64,000 bases of DNA from positions 744,001 through 808,000 of the forward strand of contig NC_018334.1 of NCBI RefSeq assembly GCF_000234665.1, read 5' to 3'. The notes beneath the pieces are model-generated. The model saw only the letters and a program-made list of their open reading frames with translations, ran no database searches and was not told the DNA's origin. The position numbers and the translations under genes are program-made. This document shows positions 19,685-28,720 of the stretch, in pieces (within the stretch, counting starts at the first letter, position 1; every line of letters begins with the position of its first letter). Source of the DNA: Leishmania mexicana MHOM/GT/2001/U1103. Its lineage: Eukaryota; Euglenozoa; Kinetoplastea; Trypanosomatida; Trypanosomatidae.

Positions 19685-20500
19685 TCACTGCCCTGCCATC
19701 CGAAACAAATCGACGTGCTCCTTCTCACAATCGTGTACGTCACCGGCGATAACGAGCGAGTGCAACGGCGCGCCGAAGTCGACACTTAGCAAGTCCTTCA
19801 TCGTCCCCGCTACCACTTGCTGCGATTCGGAGCCGACGCGCGCTAAACCCACCGCGAAAGTCGAGCCATCTGCGGCCACAGCCCCACCCTGCTTGTAGCC
19901 CTCCACCTCCAGGATCTGCTCAACGGCCTGCCTGATCGTCATATAGCGCGGCGGCTCGTAGATCTTGCGCATACGCGCAAGGTTCTCGTCAGAGATCTCC
20001 TTTACCTTGATGTCGAGGAGGACCAAAGTGTGAATCCCGGCAGCTCTGTTGCTCCGTAGGCGCTCGTACCAGGAGTCTGGACGCCATGTCTCTGTCCAGA
20101 AGCACAGAGAAATCACTTGTCCAAACCGGTAGAGCTGCAGCCCACAACAACCCACAGCGTTGATGATGGAGGCATTGTGGACGACTTTGCTCTCGATCCC
20201 CTGCCGGTTGCAGCGCACAATCAGGTCCGAATGCGTTGTTGCGCCGAAAACGTCTCCGACGACAAGAAGAACTACCTTCTTGACCTTCGTGTCGTCCAGG
20301 ACAGCTCCGCTCTCCACCATCTCTCTGTCCGCAAGAATAACTGGCTTGCCGTAGATGCCGGCCAGCTCCTCTGCATTGCTGTTGATGAGGAAAGAGGTGT
20401 AGGCTTCTAGAAAAACGACATCTGCCTCCTTGACAGCGTTCATACCCTTCACGGTGACGTCGGAGCCATCGCCAAGGCCGACCCCGACTAAGGTGAACAT
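19685..20500 (-). CDS. DPH5: Diphthine synthase (diphthine methyl ester synthase)
   Basis: ATG at 20500, TGA at 19685-19687, 271 aa, close to the usual 270-285. Dph5 uses S-adenosylmethionine to methylate the modified histidine of elongation factor 2 during diphthamide synthesis in the cytosol. The tetrapyrrole-methylase fold is plain: MFTLVGVGLGDGSDVTVKG at the N-terminus, FLEAYTSFL at about 30-38, YGKPVILADREMVE at 50-63, then the GDxxxATTHSDL loop at about 82-93 and HNASIINAVGCCGLQLYRFG. The loop reads GDVFGATTH where most relatives have GDPFGATTH (Val for Pro at 84). The central and C-terminal parts (YMTIRQAVEQILEVE; GTMKDLLSVDFGAPLHSLVIAG) are also typical. No targeting signal. Identity is secure. 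Confidence 0.95.
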   Translation of the reverse strand: MFTLVGVGLGDGSDVTVKGMNAVKEADVVFLEAYTSFLINSNAEELAGIYGKPVILADREMVESGAVLDDTKVKKVVLLVVGDVFGATTHSDLIVRCNRQGIESKVVHNASIINAVGCCGLQLYRFGQVISLCFWTETWRPDSWYERLRSNRAAGIHTLVLLDIKVKEISDENLARMRKIYEPPRYMTIRQAVEQILEVEGYKQGGAVAADGSTFAVGLARVGSESQQVVAGTMKDLLSVDFGAPLHSLVIAGDVHDCEKEHVDLFRMAGQ

Positions 20501-20768
20501 CTGCAGCGAATGTGATGGCAGAGCTCTGCGAGTCCAAGACTCATTTGAATTGACGTGGGACAGTGGAAGAGTAAAATTAAAAGTAGGCTCTCAAGAGAGC
20601 AGACACACTGGTCTCGAGCACCCGATACCAAGGCAAGGAGCATAAATTCCTCTCTCGCAGACAAAGTCGCTTTCATGTTCACGTGATGGCGGCGCTGAGG
20701 GTCTGCCGCTTAAGCACTCGGCGTTCTTTGCAATCCCAGTCCTAAGCTCAAACATCAATCGATAGCAC

Positions 20769-21308
20769 TCACCAATACTTGCTGTCAGAGAGAAACGGAG
20801 CTAGCGCGAACACCAGTCCGTGCTCATAAGCTGCTGCGCGGCCAAGGCGGCCAGCCGTCAGCACGCCCATTGCACCAAGGCCGGAGCGCACATCCTTTTC
20901 ACCAGTCAGGTTGTCAATCACCTCCGCTAGCTCTTTCCCTTCGTTGAGAATGGGTCTCATGATCGTTTCGCTCATCTCAAAACGCGCAGAAGATCCGATC
21001 CCGCACTTGCCCGTCTTCCGCTCCAGAACGACCATCCATCCGCACTCGAACCAACGACCAGCAATGTGCTCGATGCCACCTTCCAGCCCGACACCGTAGT
21101 CAGCGTCAGAAGTGACTTCCAGGGCAGCCTTGGCTCTGTTTAGAGCACCTCGCTGGGTCTCCTCTGCCGACATGGGCTGATCACTGACCCCGGAGCTGAC
21201 GCCGCAAAGACGCACCTCATGGGTCTCATTGGGAAAGCACTTGTTCACAACTGTGACAACGCTCTCTCCCTTGGCACGATTCGTTGTGCCGACTGCCCAG
21301 ACAGTCAT
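20769..21308 (-). CDS. Non-canonical purine NTP phosphatase, YjjX/DUF84 family
   Basis: ATG at 21308, TGA at 20769-20771, 179 aa. The frame is open to 21365 only from a TTG, and a splice acceptor at 21358-21357 lies between, so 21308 is the start. The protein begins MTVWAVGTTNRAK, the nucleotide-binding loop typical of this family, and has VGLEGGIE in the middle and GAMGVLTAGRLGRAAAYEHGLVFALAPF at the end, the family's most conserved block (as in E. coli YjjX). Members hydrolyse ITP, XTP and related deaminated nucleotides, cleaning the nucleotide pool. They are related in fold to, but distinct from, the HAM1/ITPA enzymes. Predicted cytosolic. It sits about 270 bp upstream of DPH5. Confidence 0.88.
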   Translation of the reverse strand: MTVWAVGTTNRAKGESVVTVVNKCFPNETHEVRLCGVSSGVSDQPMSAEETQRGALNRAKAALEVTSDADYGVGLEGGIEHIAGRWFECGWMVVLERKTGKCGIGSSARFEMSETIMRPILNEGKELAEVIDNLTGEKDVRSGLGAMGVLTAGRLGRAAAYEHGLVFALAPFLSDSKYW

Positions 21309-21356
21309 GGCCTTGCTCTGATCGGGTGGTTCTTGGCTGCCCGTCGCCACGTAGCG

Positions 21357-21395
21357 CTGAAACAAAACAGTGAGAAAAAGGGAAGCGAAAAATGA
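21357..21395 (-). promoter_or_regulatory. Predicted spliced-leader acceptor
   Basis: On the minus strand a tract rich in T and C (about 21391-21360) ends in TTTCAG, with AG at 21358-21357. This gives a 5' UTR of about 48 nt for the NTP phosphatase ATG at 21308. One of the clearest acceptors in the window. Confidence 0.6.
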
Positions 21396-21531
21396 TTCGA
21401 GGGGCCAAAACCAGAGTGAGCGGCAGCATATTTATTAAGCTGACCACGGGACGCAGCATCCCTTCAGGCAGGGGATTCAATCTCATCCAAGTCTTTGTTG
21501 TCGATTTGCCTTTCGCGAAAGGATGAAAGAG

Positions 21532-22893
21532 TTAGTTCTGGTAGCAGATGTAAACAAGACCGAGCAGAGAGTCAGAAAAACAAAGGAAGAGAAAACAGCG
21601 CACGTACGCGCTTTGCAGACATCCAAATAAACACGCTGCGCTAAGCCGCCAATCGTAATCTTCCGCCTGGCACTGTAATCTAGAAACGCCGCCGAGACCG
21701 CCAGCAGCGCAAATACTCACAAGGCCATGACGCTTCCCGGAGCGTCGCAGCTCGTTGGCAAGGGAAGTCACAATCCGACCACCAGTTGCAGCGAACGGGT
21801 GACCCAGCGCCAGGGACCCACCATTCACGTTCAGCTTCGACAGGTCAAAGTCCTCCGTTAGAACAGGGCTGGCGGCGTTAGCGTATCGGTCAAAGAACTC
21901 CTGAGACTTCAAGCACTTGATCGTCGCGAGCACCTGAGCTGCAAAGGCTTCATGGATCTCGTAGAGATCGATATCCTTCGGCGTCAGACCCGCCTTCTTC
22001 AGCGCTGGACCCCAGCCCAGAACAGGTGCGAGAAGGAGCTGCGGATAAGGGTCGATCCCGGAGAAGTACCAGCTCTTGACACAAACATCAGTCGGGTATC
22101 CAAGCTTCTTCGCCTTCTCCTCAGACATGACAAGCATCGCGCTACCTCCATCTGTCAAGGTGCTTGACGTGGCGGCCGTGACGGTTCCTCTCTCCTTTCG
22201 AAAAACGGGCTTGAGGCTTGGCATTTTGGTTTTCATCTTCTCAGTGTCGCGCTGCATAACGTCGTCGCGGGTCACCTCAGTCTTCTTGCCTTTCTTATCA
22301 ATCGTGACAGGGACAATTTCCTCAGTGAAGTACCCCGCCTTTTCAGCCCGAGCGGCATTAGCGTGTGAAGCCACCGCCAGAGCCTCCTGATCCTCGCGCG
22401 AGATGCTGTTGAGCTCCGCAATGAGATCCCCGTGCCACCCCATGGTCTTTCCAGTGCTCCGCTCTGTCAGCGCAATGCCCCCTGGAAACCACTTGAGCGG
22501 ATTGTAGCCCGCTTCCTTGAAGAAGCCCATGACGCCCTTCCTCTGCGCCATCATCAGCCCGTAAGTCACGGGGCGTGGCAGCGGGACCTCTGTATTGCTC
22601 ACACTGTCGCTCCCACCGGCAATAACGACATCAGCATGCCCACCCTCGACCAGCATGCATGCCTGCGAGAGCGAGCTAAGTCCACTCGCACATGCCATGC
22701 TTGTGAGATTGCCGATAATCTTCTTCGGCATGTTCAGGTCAATCACTATCTCGCGCGCGCAGTTGTGAGCGCTTCCTTGAAGCACCACGTTGCCCCACAC
22801 GATGTGGTCAATCTCTTTGGGATCCAGCGACGTCTTCTTGAGGAAACCGGCTACGGATGCGCTCCCCAGATCCAACGTGTCTGCATGCACCAA
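21532..22893 (-). pseudogene. Truncated duplicate of 3-ketoacyl-CoA thiolase
   Basis: The stretch 21685-22884 repeats 23327-24526 base for base at a constant offset of 1642; I found one difference (22845 against 24487, giving Phe instead of Leu). Homology stops abruptly at both ends. At the 5' end the first 30 codons of the intact gene are missing and no ATG precedes the homologous part; the first in-frame ATG would remove about 80 residues. At the 3' end the normal last nine codons (AILEHTPKK) are replaced by an unrelated 47-residue tail ending at TAA 21532-21534. The catalytic core residues are intact (Cys in MACASGLSS, HEAF, GHPFAATGG, CAAGG). Best read as a pseudogene or partial duplication. 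A non-ATG start or an assembly error cannot be excluded. Confidence 0.75.
21685..22884. repeat. 1,200-base direct repeat, thiolase unit (truncated copy)
   Basis: Partner of 23327-24526 at an offset of 1642 bases. Boundaries are sharp: at the left the shared sequence begins at AACGCCGCCGAGACC, and at the right it ends after GTGTCTGC. Confidence 0.9.
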
Positions 22894-23296
22894 AGCACCT
22901 TGAAACGTGTCAGATGGAAGTGCTTACACCAGTCACAAAGACACACCTTTGAACAAGGGCATGGCAGAGAGAGTACATTTCTGAGTGCCCTGGTGGAGAT
23001 GATAAAATGCGTAAGAGTCACAAGAAGGAAAAGGGGAATGGCAAGAGGAATAACACCTGCATTGCGTTCGGAAGCACAAGTTGGAAGTCTCCATGCATCG
23101 AGTGTATTTCCAAGGCCCTTTGACTTTTCTCGCATTTTTCTGGCATATAACAAGTGGTGTAGCCGCTATCAATTGCGTGAAAGTAGATCTGAAATTGTAT
23201 AAGCATAAGAAAAATGGTTGAAACAAAAGAAAAGCATTTTCTTTCGTTGCACAACCAACGTCAAAGCATGTGTGTATTTGGCTGCCTCCACGGAAA
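22885..23296. other. Spacer between thiolase copies
   Basis: About 410 bp of ordinary intergenic sequence, unlike the sequence upstream of the intact thiolase start. No gene seen. Confidence 0.6.
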
Positions 23297-24619
23297 TCAC
23301 TTCTTCGGAGTGTGCTCTAGAATAGCAACGCCGCCGAGACCGCCAGCAGCGCAAATACTCACAAGGCCATGACGCTTCCCGGAGCGTCGCAGCTCGTTGG
23401 CAAGGGAAGTCACAATCCGACCACCAGTTGCAGCGAACGGGTGACCCAGCGCCAGGGACCCACCATTCACGTTCAGCTTCGACAGGTCAAAGTCCTCCGT
23501 TAGAACAGGGCTGGCGGCGTTAGCGTATCGGTCAAAGAACTCCTGAGACTTCAAGCACTTGATCGTCGCGAGCACCTGAGCTGCAAAGGCTTCATGGATC
23601 TCGTAGAGATCGATATCCTTCGGCGTCAGACCCGCCTTCTTCAGCGCTGGACCCCAGCCCAGAACAGGTGCGAGAAGGAGCTGCGGATAAGGGTCGATCC
23701 CGGAGAAGTACCAGCTCTTGACACAAACATCAGTCGGGTATCCAAGCTTCTTCGCCTTCTCCTCAGACATGACAAGCATCGCGCTACCTCCATCTGTCAA
23801 GGTGCTTGACGTGGCGGCCGTGACGGTTCCTCTCTCCTTTCGAAAAACGGGCTTGAGGCTTGGCATTTTGGTTTTCATCTTCTCAGTGTCGCGCTGCATA
23901 ACGTCGTCGCGGGTCACCTCAGTCTTCTTGCCTTTCTTATCAATCGTGACAGGGACAATTTCCTCAGTGAAGTACCCCGCCTTTTCAGCCCGAGCGGCAT
24001 TAGCGTGTGAAGCCACCGCCAGAGCCTCCTGATCCTCGCGCGAGATGCTGTTGAGCTCCGCAATGAGATCCCCGTGCCACCCCATGGTCTTTCCAGTGCT
24101 CCGCTCTGTCAGCGCAATGCCCCCTGGAAACCACTTGAGCGGATTGTAGCCCGCTTCCTTGAAGAAGCCCATGACGCCCTTCCTCTGCGCCATCATCAGC
24201 CCGTAAGTCACGGGGCGTGGCAGCGGGACCTCTGTATTGCTCACACTGTCGCTCCCACCGGCAATAACGACATCAGCATGCCCACCCTCGACCAGCATGC
24301 ATGCCTGCGAGAGCGAGCTAAGTCCACTCGCACATGCCATGCTTGTGAGATTGCCGATAATCTTCTTCGGCATGTTCAGGTCAATCACTATCTCGCGCGC
24401 GCAGTTGTGAGCGCTTCCTTGAAGCACCACGTTGCCCCACACGATGTGGTCAATCTCTTTGGGATCCAGCGACGTCTTCTTGAGGAGACCGGCTACGGAT
24501 GCGCTCCCCAGATCCAACGTGTCTGCCTTCATCAGAGTCCCAAAAGACTTGACAAACGGCGTCCTCGCTCCTGTGACGAGGACCGCTCGTTGACGCAAAG
24601 CATGGCGAGTCGAGTGCAT
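23297..24619 (-). CDS. 3-ketoacyl-CoA thiolase (trifunctional-enzyme beta-type), intact copy
   Basis: ATG at 24619, TGA at 23297-23299, 440 aa, normal for the family. Thiolases cleave 3-ketoacyl-CoA with free CoA, the last step of fatty-acid beta-oxidation; trifunctional-enzyme beta-type members act in mitochondria. Visible motifs: TGARTPFVKSFG near the N-terminus; the nucleophilic Cys in NLTSMACASGLSS; DLYEIHEAFAAQ with the HEAF signature of trifunctional-beta-like thiolases (NEAF in many others); NVNGGSLALGHPFAATGGR; and SICAAGGLGG with the second catalytic Cys. The short N-terminus (MHSTRHALRQRAVLV) is basic and could target mitochondria. No C-terminal SKL-type peroxisomal signal: it ends HTPKK. 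A partial near-identical copy lies just downstream at 21.5-22.9 kb. Confidence 0.93.
   Translation of the reverse strand: MHSTRHALRQRAVLVTGARTPFVKSFGTLMKADTLDLGSASVAGLLKKTSLDPKEIDHIVWGNVVLQGSAHNCAREIVIDLNMPKKIIGNLTSMACASGLSSLSQACMLVEGGHADVVIAGGSDSVSNTEVPLPRPVTYGLMMAQRKGVMGFFKEAGYNPLKWFPGGIALTERSTGKTMGWHGDLIAELNSISREDQEALAVASHANAARAEKAGYFTEEIVPVTIDKKGKKTEVTRDDVMQRDTEKMKTKMPSLKPVFRKERGTVTAATSSTLTDGGSAMLVMSEEKAKKLGYPTDVCVKSWYFSGIDPYPQLLLAPVLGWGPALKKAGLTPKDIDLYEIHEAFAAQVLATIKCLKSQEFFDRYANAASPVLTEDFDLSKLNVNGGSLALGHPFAATGGRIVTSLANELRRSGKRHGLVSICAAGGLGGVAILEHTPKK
23327..24526. repeat. 1,200-base direct repeat, thiolase unit (intact copy)
   Basis: Same-orientation repeat of 21685-22884, with no indels and one mismatch noticed. 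It covers codons 32 to about 431 of the intact gene. The near identity implies a recent duplication or gene conversion. Confidence 0.9.
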
Positions 24620-25604
24620 ACTTGAAAGAGAGAAGATATTGTAGTTTTGTCTGCTGAGTGATCTGGAGACTGATCAAAAACTACAGATAGAGAATGGGTG
24701 AGATATGAGGTGAAGCCTTTGTAGTCAACTGGCAAAGCAGGATTACGCAGAGCAAGTAGGAGGAGGTGCGCCATGTGGGTGGATTGTGAGCCATTTTTTG
24801 GCTGCTGTGCAACGTTCCCCAGTGCCCGCAGCTTTGTATCAAGCACCAAAACAGAGTTCGAGGGGCACACCACCCTCCGTGGGCCAAGCTCATGATTCAG
24901 AGGCACAAATAAAGCCTTCGACAGCAGCTCTTATTACAAGTGGAATTTGTTCAATAAAACGGTAAACACTGTGAGTCTCCAGCAGTCTGCACGTCTCATG
25001 CATAAAGAGAACTGGGCAACACCCTTTAGACTGTCTGACTCTCTTGAAAGCGGCCTGCAATAACCCAGAGCCACTACAATCCGCGAGTCAATGATCCCAC
25101 AACCAGCATCATTCAGACTTGTCGACCTGTGTTTTAGAGGCGCGCACACAAACAGCTCTCCGAGCCACAAGCAACGAAGGACCTTCGACCACATGGCATT
25201 TCTCAGCCATCCTCGTAATAATGCAAACGCCAAAGTCGCCACATTTTCAGACTCAAAAAGCATATGTCGGATGATTTTCGCAGACGCGGAGGAAGAGCTT
25301 CACGATCACGCGGTAAGGCAATCCAGTCAGCGGTCAAGTGTAACGCAATGTAAGGTGGTCCCAGCAAGAAAAAAAGTGTTTACAGCCCTGTCTGAGGGCG
25401 TCGAAAAACAAAGCATCCGCTGCTCCCTGAACAAACAACTCCTTGAGTGTAAAACCGTTGCACGAATATCCGGCCGTGTTTCTGATACGAGAGATTGTGT
25501 CGGTGCACCACACCATACTAGCATGACCAACGCAAGAGACCCTCTAGCACTCATTTTGCAACGAGTGCCCCTCAAACAGTCATCACCACACTCCCGGAAC
25601 TCGT
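24620..25604. other. Intergenic region upstream of thiolase
   Basis: About 1 kb of ordinary composition. A plus-strand ATG frame of 173 codons (25091-25612) runs against the direction of every other gene and has no recognisable feature, so it is not called. The bases 24637-24621 form a short pyrimidine tract ending in AG immediately before the thiolase ATG. Confidence 0.5.
24621..24637 (-). promoter_or_regulatory. Possible spliced-leader acceptor abutting thiolase ATG
   Basis: On the minus strand the tract TCTTCTCTCTTTC is followed by AAG, with AG at 24622-24621, one base before the ATG at 24619. If used, the 5' UTR past the leader would be a single base; an acceptor further upstream is the alternative. 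Confidence 0.3.
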
Positions 25605-28600
25605 CCCTTTAGGGGGCCCAGACACACAGCCTCACCGACAGCGGCCTCCATGCCCCATCTGTGCCGGCCACCACCCGCTTCCTGGAAGTCAGGATTTCAA
25701 CAAGCGCCTTGCCCTATGCCAAGAAGTCCCGGTGCTTTTTTCCACATGCAATCCGAAATCCACAACTTCGACATCGGCCGGCATGCGCCTCAAGTTGGCG
25801 CGCGGTTAAATGGGCCAAAGGAAACCGTCCCTTTTTGGCATCCCCCGGCTGCTAAACAAATCCAAAGACCTGCACCCACTGCCATGGGCACTCCCCGTAC
25901 CCCCCAACGTTCATCACCGTGCCGGTCGTCTTTTCCACCCGCAGAGGGTTATCGAAATGCAGGTGGCTCCCCCCCCCCCCCCAAAAAAAAAAAAGTTCTT
26001 GCAAACCGCCACCCTTTCTCCCGCAAAAAAAGCCCGACCCAGCACTAGCTGCTTTGCAGCCCCTCCTTTCGAACTGTCGGTAAAGGGGTTTGAGGCCGCA
26101 TTTTTCCGCAGGCTTAAGCCACCCTAACGGGAATCCCGCGTGCTCTTTACACAAAAAGATTGGATCGTAAACGTATTTTCGCACCAAAAGAAGGTATGCC
26201 AACCATTAAAACTCTTGAAAACCATGGCTTTCTTGCGATATGTCAGCCCGTACCTTTAAAACACCCAGTATAAAAAAACCCGGAATGGCCCCTCTAAAAG
26301 ATCAACCCAGCTCCCCTCGGCGATGGGCCCGACACAAACCACACCAAAACCGGAACGGGTATGCCGAATAAATATGAAACACCACCACTGAAAGCGATTG
26401 GCCGCTATCGAAAATGTAAGTTTTAAGAGATGACAAGTCGCAACTACATCCCCCCATTGTTAACGCAAAAAAAAAACTGTGAAACCCACACCTCTGTAAG
26501 CGGCAAAAAGCGGGAAGATACGGCACCACACGGCATTACAGTATCATTATCCGTTGGTACTTTCCAGGGCCCCAACAAAGCATAAAAAGATTTAATTAAC
26601 CTAGCAAAAAAAAAGCTTACAAGGCACCAAAAGCAGTCATTGTTTCTAAATCCGCGCAATCGGGTCTCTACCAACTTCCCCCCGTAGCGTAGAAGATACG
26701 CAAAACGCGCCACTTTTTGCGTCTTGAAGAGAAAAGAAGGAAATAATGCATTATAGTTTTTCCCTAACAAGATCATTTCCCACGAACATAAATTTTCGGT
26801 CATTTGCGTCTTGCCACACTTTTTTGACGGTCCGTTTTCTTCATTTTTTCCGCCACGGAAAACACTTAGAGAGCGCCCCAACTTTTTCCGCATACGCGGC
26901 AAGTTTAAAGAGAAGTCAAAAAAATTACATAAACTAGGAAGCATTTGCAGAATTTGAGAGGAAAGGGACAGTAGACCGCCGCACAGCGGCCGCCACGGCA
27001 CCCCACAGGCCTGCGAACCCCGCCAGCCGCAAAATCCATTTTTTAGCGGGTTGCGCCCCAAACCACTAATTAGCAAAGCCGCGGATGCAAGAAAACAGCA
27101 CAAAAACCTGCCTGTTGGACCGTTTGCCAAAACAGAACAGTGCGGAACAAATCACTTACCGGGGGTTTTTGACGAACGGGCCCTTTCCCATTCCCGGATT
27201 CTCACGCACATCCTTTGTTACTTCCATAATAATATGCTAAACAAACTAAGGCCCTATTGTGTAAAAACAAGCCACGGCGCTTTTTCACTGTTTAACAAAT
27301 TCGGCCAAAAGAATCAAAGGTTCAAAAACAAAGTTCAACAACTTCCTGCACCGAACCGCTGCAGAAAAACCGGCACGATGGGGGCGCGCGCATACGTTTA
27401 TAAATCCAAGCGCTCCATGGCCCAAAAAGTGAGATGGCAACGGGTGGTGAACATACAAAAATTAATTCTCTTTGTGAAGTTGAAAATCTGCAAAATCGGC
27501 GATGGTGTAAGCCCAATGTATACCCCGCTTGCAAAAAAAAAGACGTAAACACTTTGATCGCTTCCCAGGCCTTTATAGGAGGGACACACTTTCATCCACC
27601 CCCCGCAAAGTGCCACAGGCCGATCGCGCGGCACAAAGCAGCGCCAGGGACGCGCGGAAGAAGTCCTGGCCCGGCCACCCTCCTCGCAGCCGCTCGCGCG
27701 ACGCTGGTTGCCACCTGGTGCGCCCCCCCAGGGTGGCTCAGGTCCCCCCCCCCCGCCAGGAGGCGCCGGGGCCCGGCTGCGATGCGTTCGGGTCGCGCCG
27801 ACGCCTTGCCCATCACATGGATAGCGCAAACTTGTCCGCTGTCAAACATCTCCCCAACGCAACCCCATCCGCGGCCTGACCGCCGGCATCGGTAGGGATC
27901 CATTGCTCTGACCTCCCTGCGTGGGTAAGTGCCTGGCCTTCTCATCACCAGAAGTGGCGCAGCGTTGGCAGGGGATAGAGGGCGGCCCAGCTTCCCCCCA
28001 CACACGCACAGAGCGGAGGTGCGCTGGGTCCTGGGATGCCATTCGTTTGGGTTTGTTCGGGCGGCGGGTTTTGGGGGGATAAGGAGAGGGCGGCGCGGCG
28101 CAAGGGGGTGTCAAAGGGGTTTGATTTTTTGGGGCGTTTTCTGATGTTGGGGCGGGCCGTGGGGGGGTGTTATGTCGCCACAGCGGGAAGAGTTTGTTAA
28201 TAAAAGGTGGAAAGAGAATGAGAAAGCGTTTGAAGTGTGTTTTGTGACGGATTGTCGTTTTAGGGTCGGGCCGCTGGTGTTGGGGGGATCGGGGTGGGGA
28301 TGTTTTTTTTTTTCGCAGGTGTTGGGGGCAGGGGGTGCTTCGGGCGGGGGTTTTGAAATGGGTGTTTTTGTTTGTCGTTCTTCCGGCGACCTTGTTGGAT
28401 GGTCTCTTTTGCTGGGGGTGTGGGTTTTTATCGGGAAAGCTGTCGGTGCTTGTGCGCTCTGGGGTTTGTTTCTTTCGGTGGGGTTTGGAAGGGGGTGCGG
28501 CAATGAGGTGCTGGTTGTTTAGGGCGGGTTTATGGTGTTGTCGGCGGCGCGCTTTGTGGTATGTTAACTGTCTCTGCGTTGTGTGCGCTTTGTGGGTTTG

Positions 28601-28620
28601 TGGTTCCTGGGCTTTTTGTT
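25605..28620. other. Suspect low-quality or mis-scaffolded segment
   Basis: The texture changes sharply here. From about 25.6 to 27.6 kb the plus strand is full of short runs of C and A (for example a run of 15 C followed by 12 A near 25970-25993); from about 28.04 kb to the gap it is full of runs of G and T. Neither half has a credible gene. Between them lies a clean 432-base copy of the element at 16437-16867, and the sequence just left of it resembles the equivalent left flank (16.39-16.44 kb) in a degraded form. The segment ends at a 100-N gap. This is what poor read ends around a short good core would look like. I would not interpret it biologically. Confidence 0.65.
27611..28042. repeat. 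Duplicated 431-base element, copy 2
   Basis: Matches 16437-16867 with one substitution and one extra C in the C run (11 instead of 10). Flanking sequence on both sides is of doubtful quality, so this copy may be a misplaced duplicate of copy 1 rather than a second genomic element. Confidence 0.65.
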
Positions 28621-28720
28621 NNNNNNNNNNNNNNNNNNNNNNNNNNNNNNNNNNNNNNNNNNNNNNNNNNNNNNNNNNNNNNNNNNNNNNNNNNNNNNNN
28701 NNNNNNNNNNNNNNNNNNNN
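28621..28720. other. Assembly gap (100 N)
   Basis: Exactly 100 N, so true size is unknown. It removes the 3' end of the MYND-finger gene. Confidence 0.99.

Noticed and set aside
21309..21365. N-terminal extension of the NTP phosphatase
   Set aside because: It opens with TTG, contains the splice acceptor, and family members begin at the chosen ATG.
25091..25612. 173-codon plus-strand frame beginning with ATG
   Set aside because: Opposite to every other gene, no motif, and it runs into the suspect segment.
26444..27130. 228-codon minus-strand open frame
   Set aside because: It lies in the suspect segment, is full of homopolymer-derived residues and has no recognisable feature.
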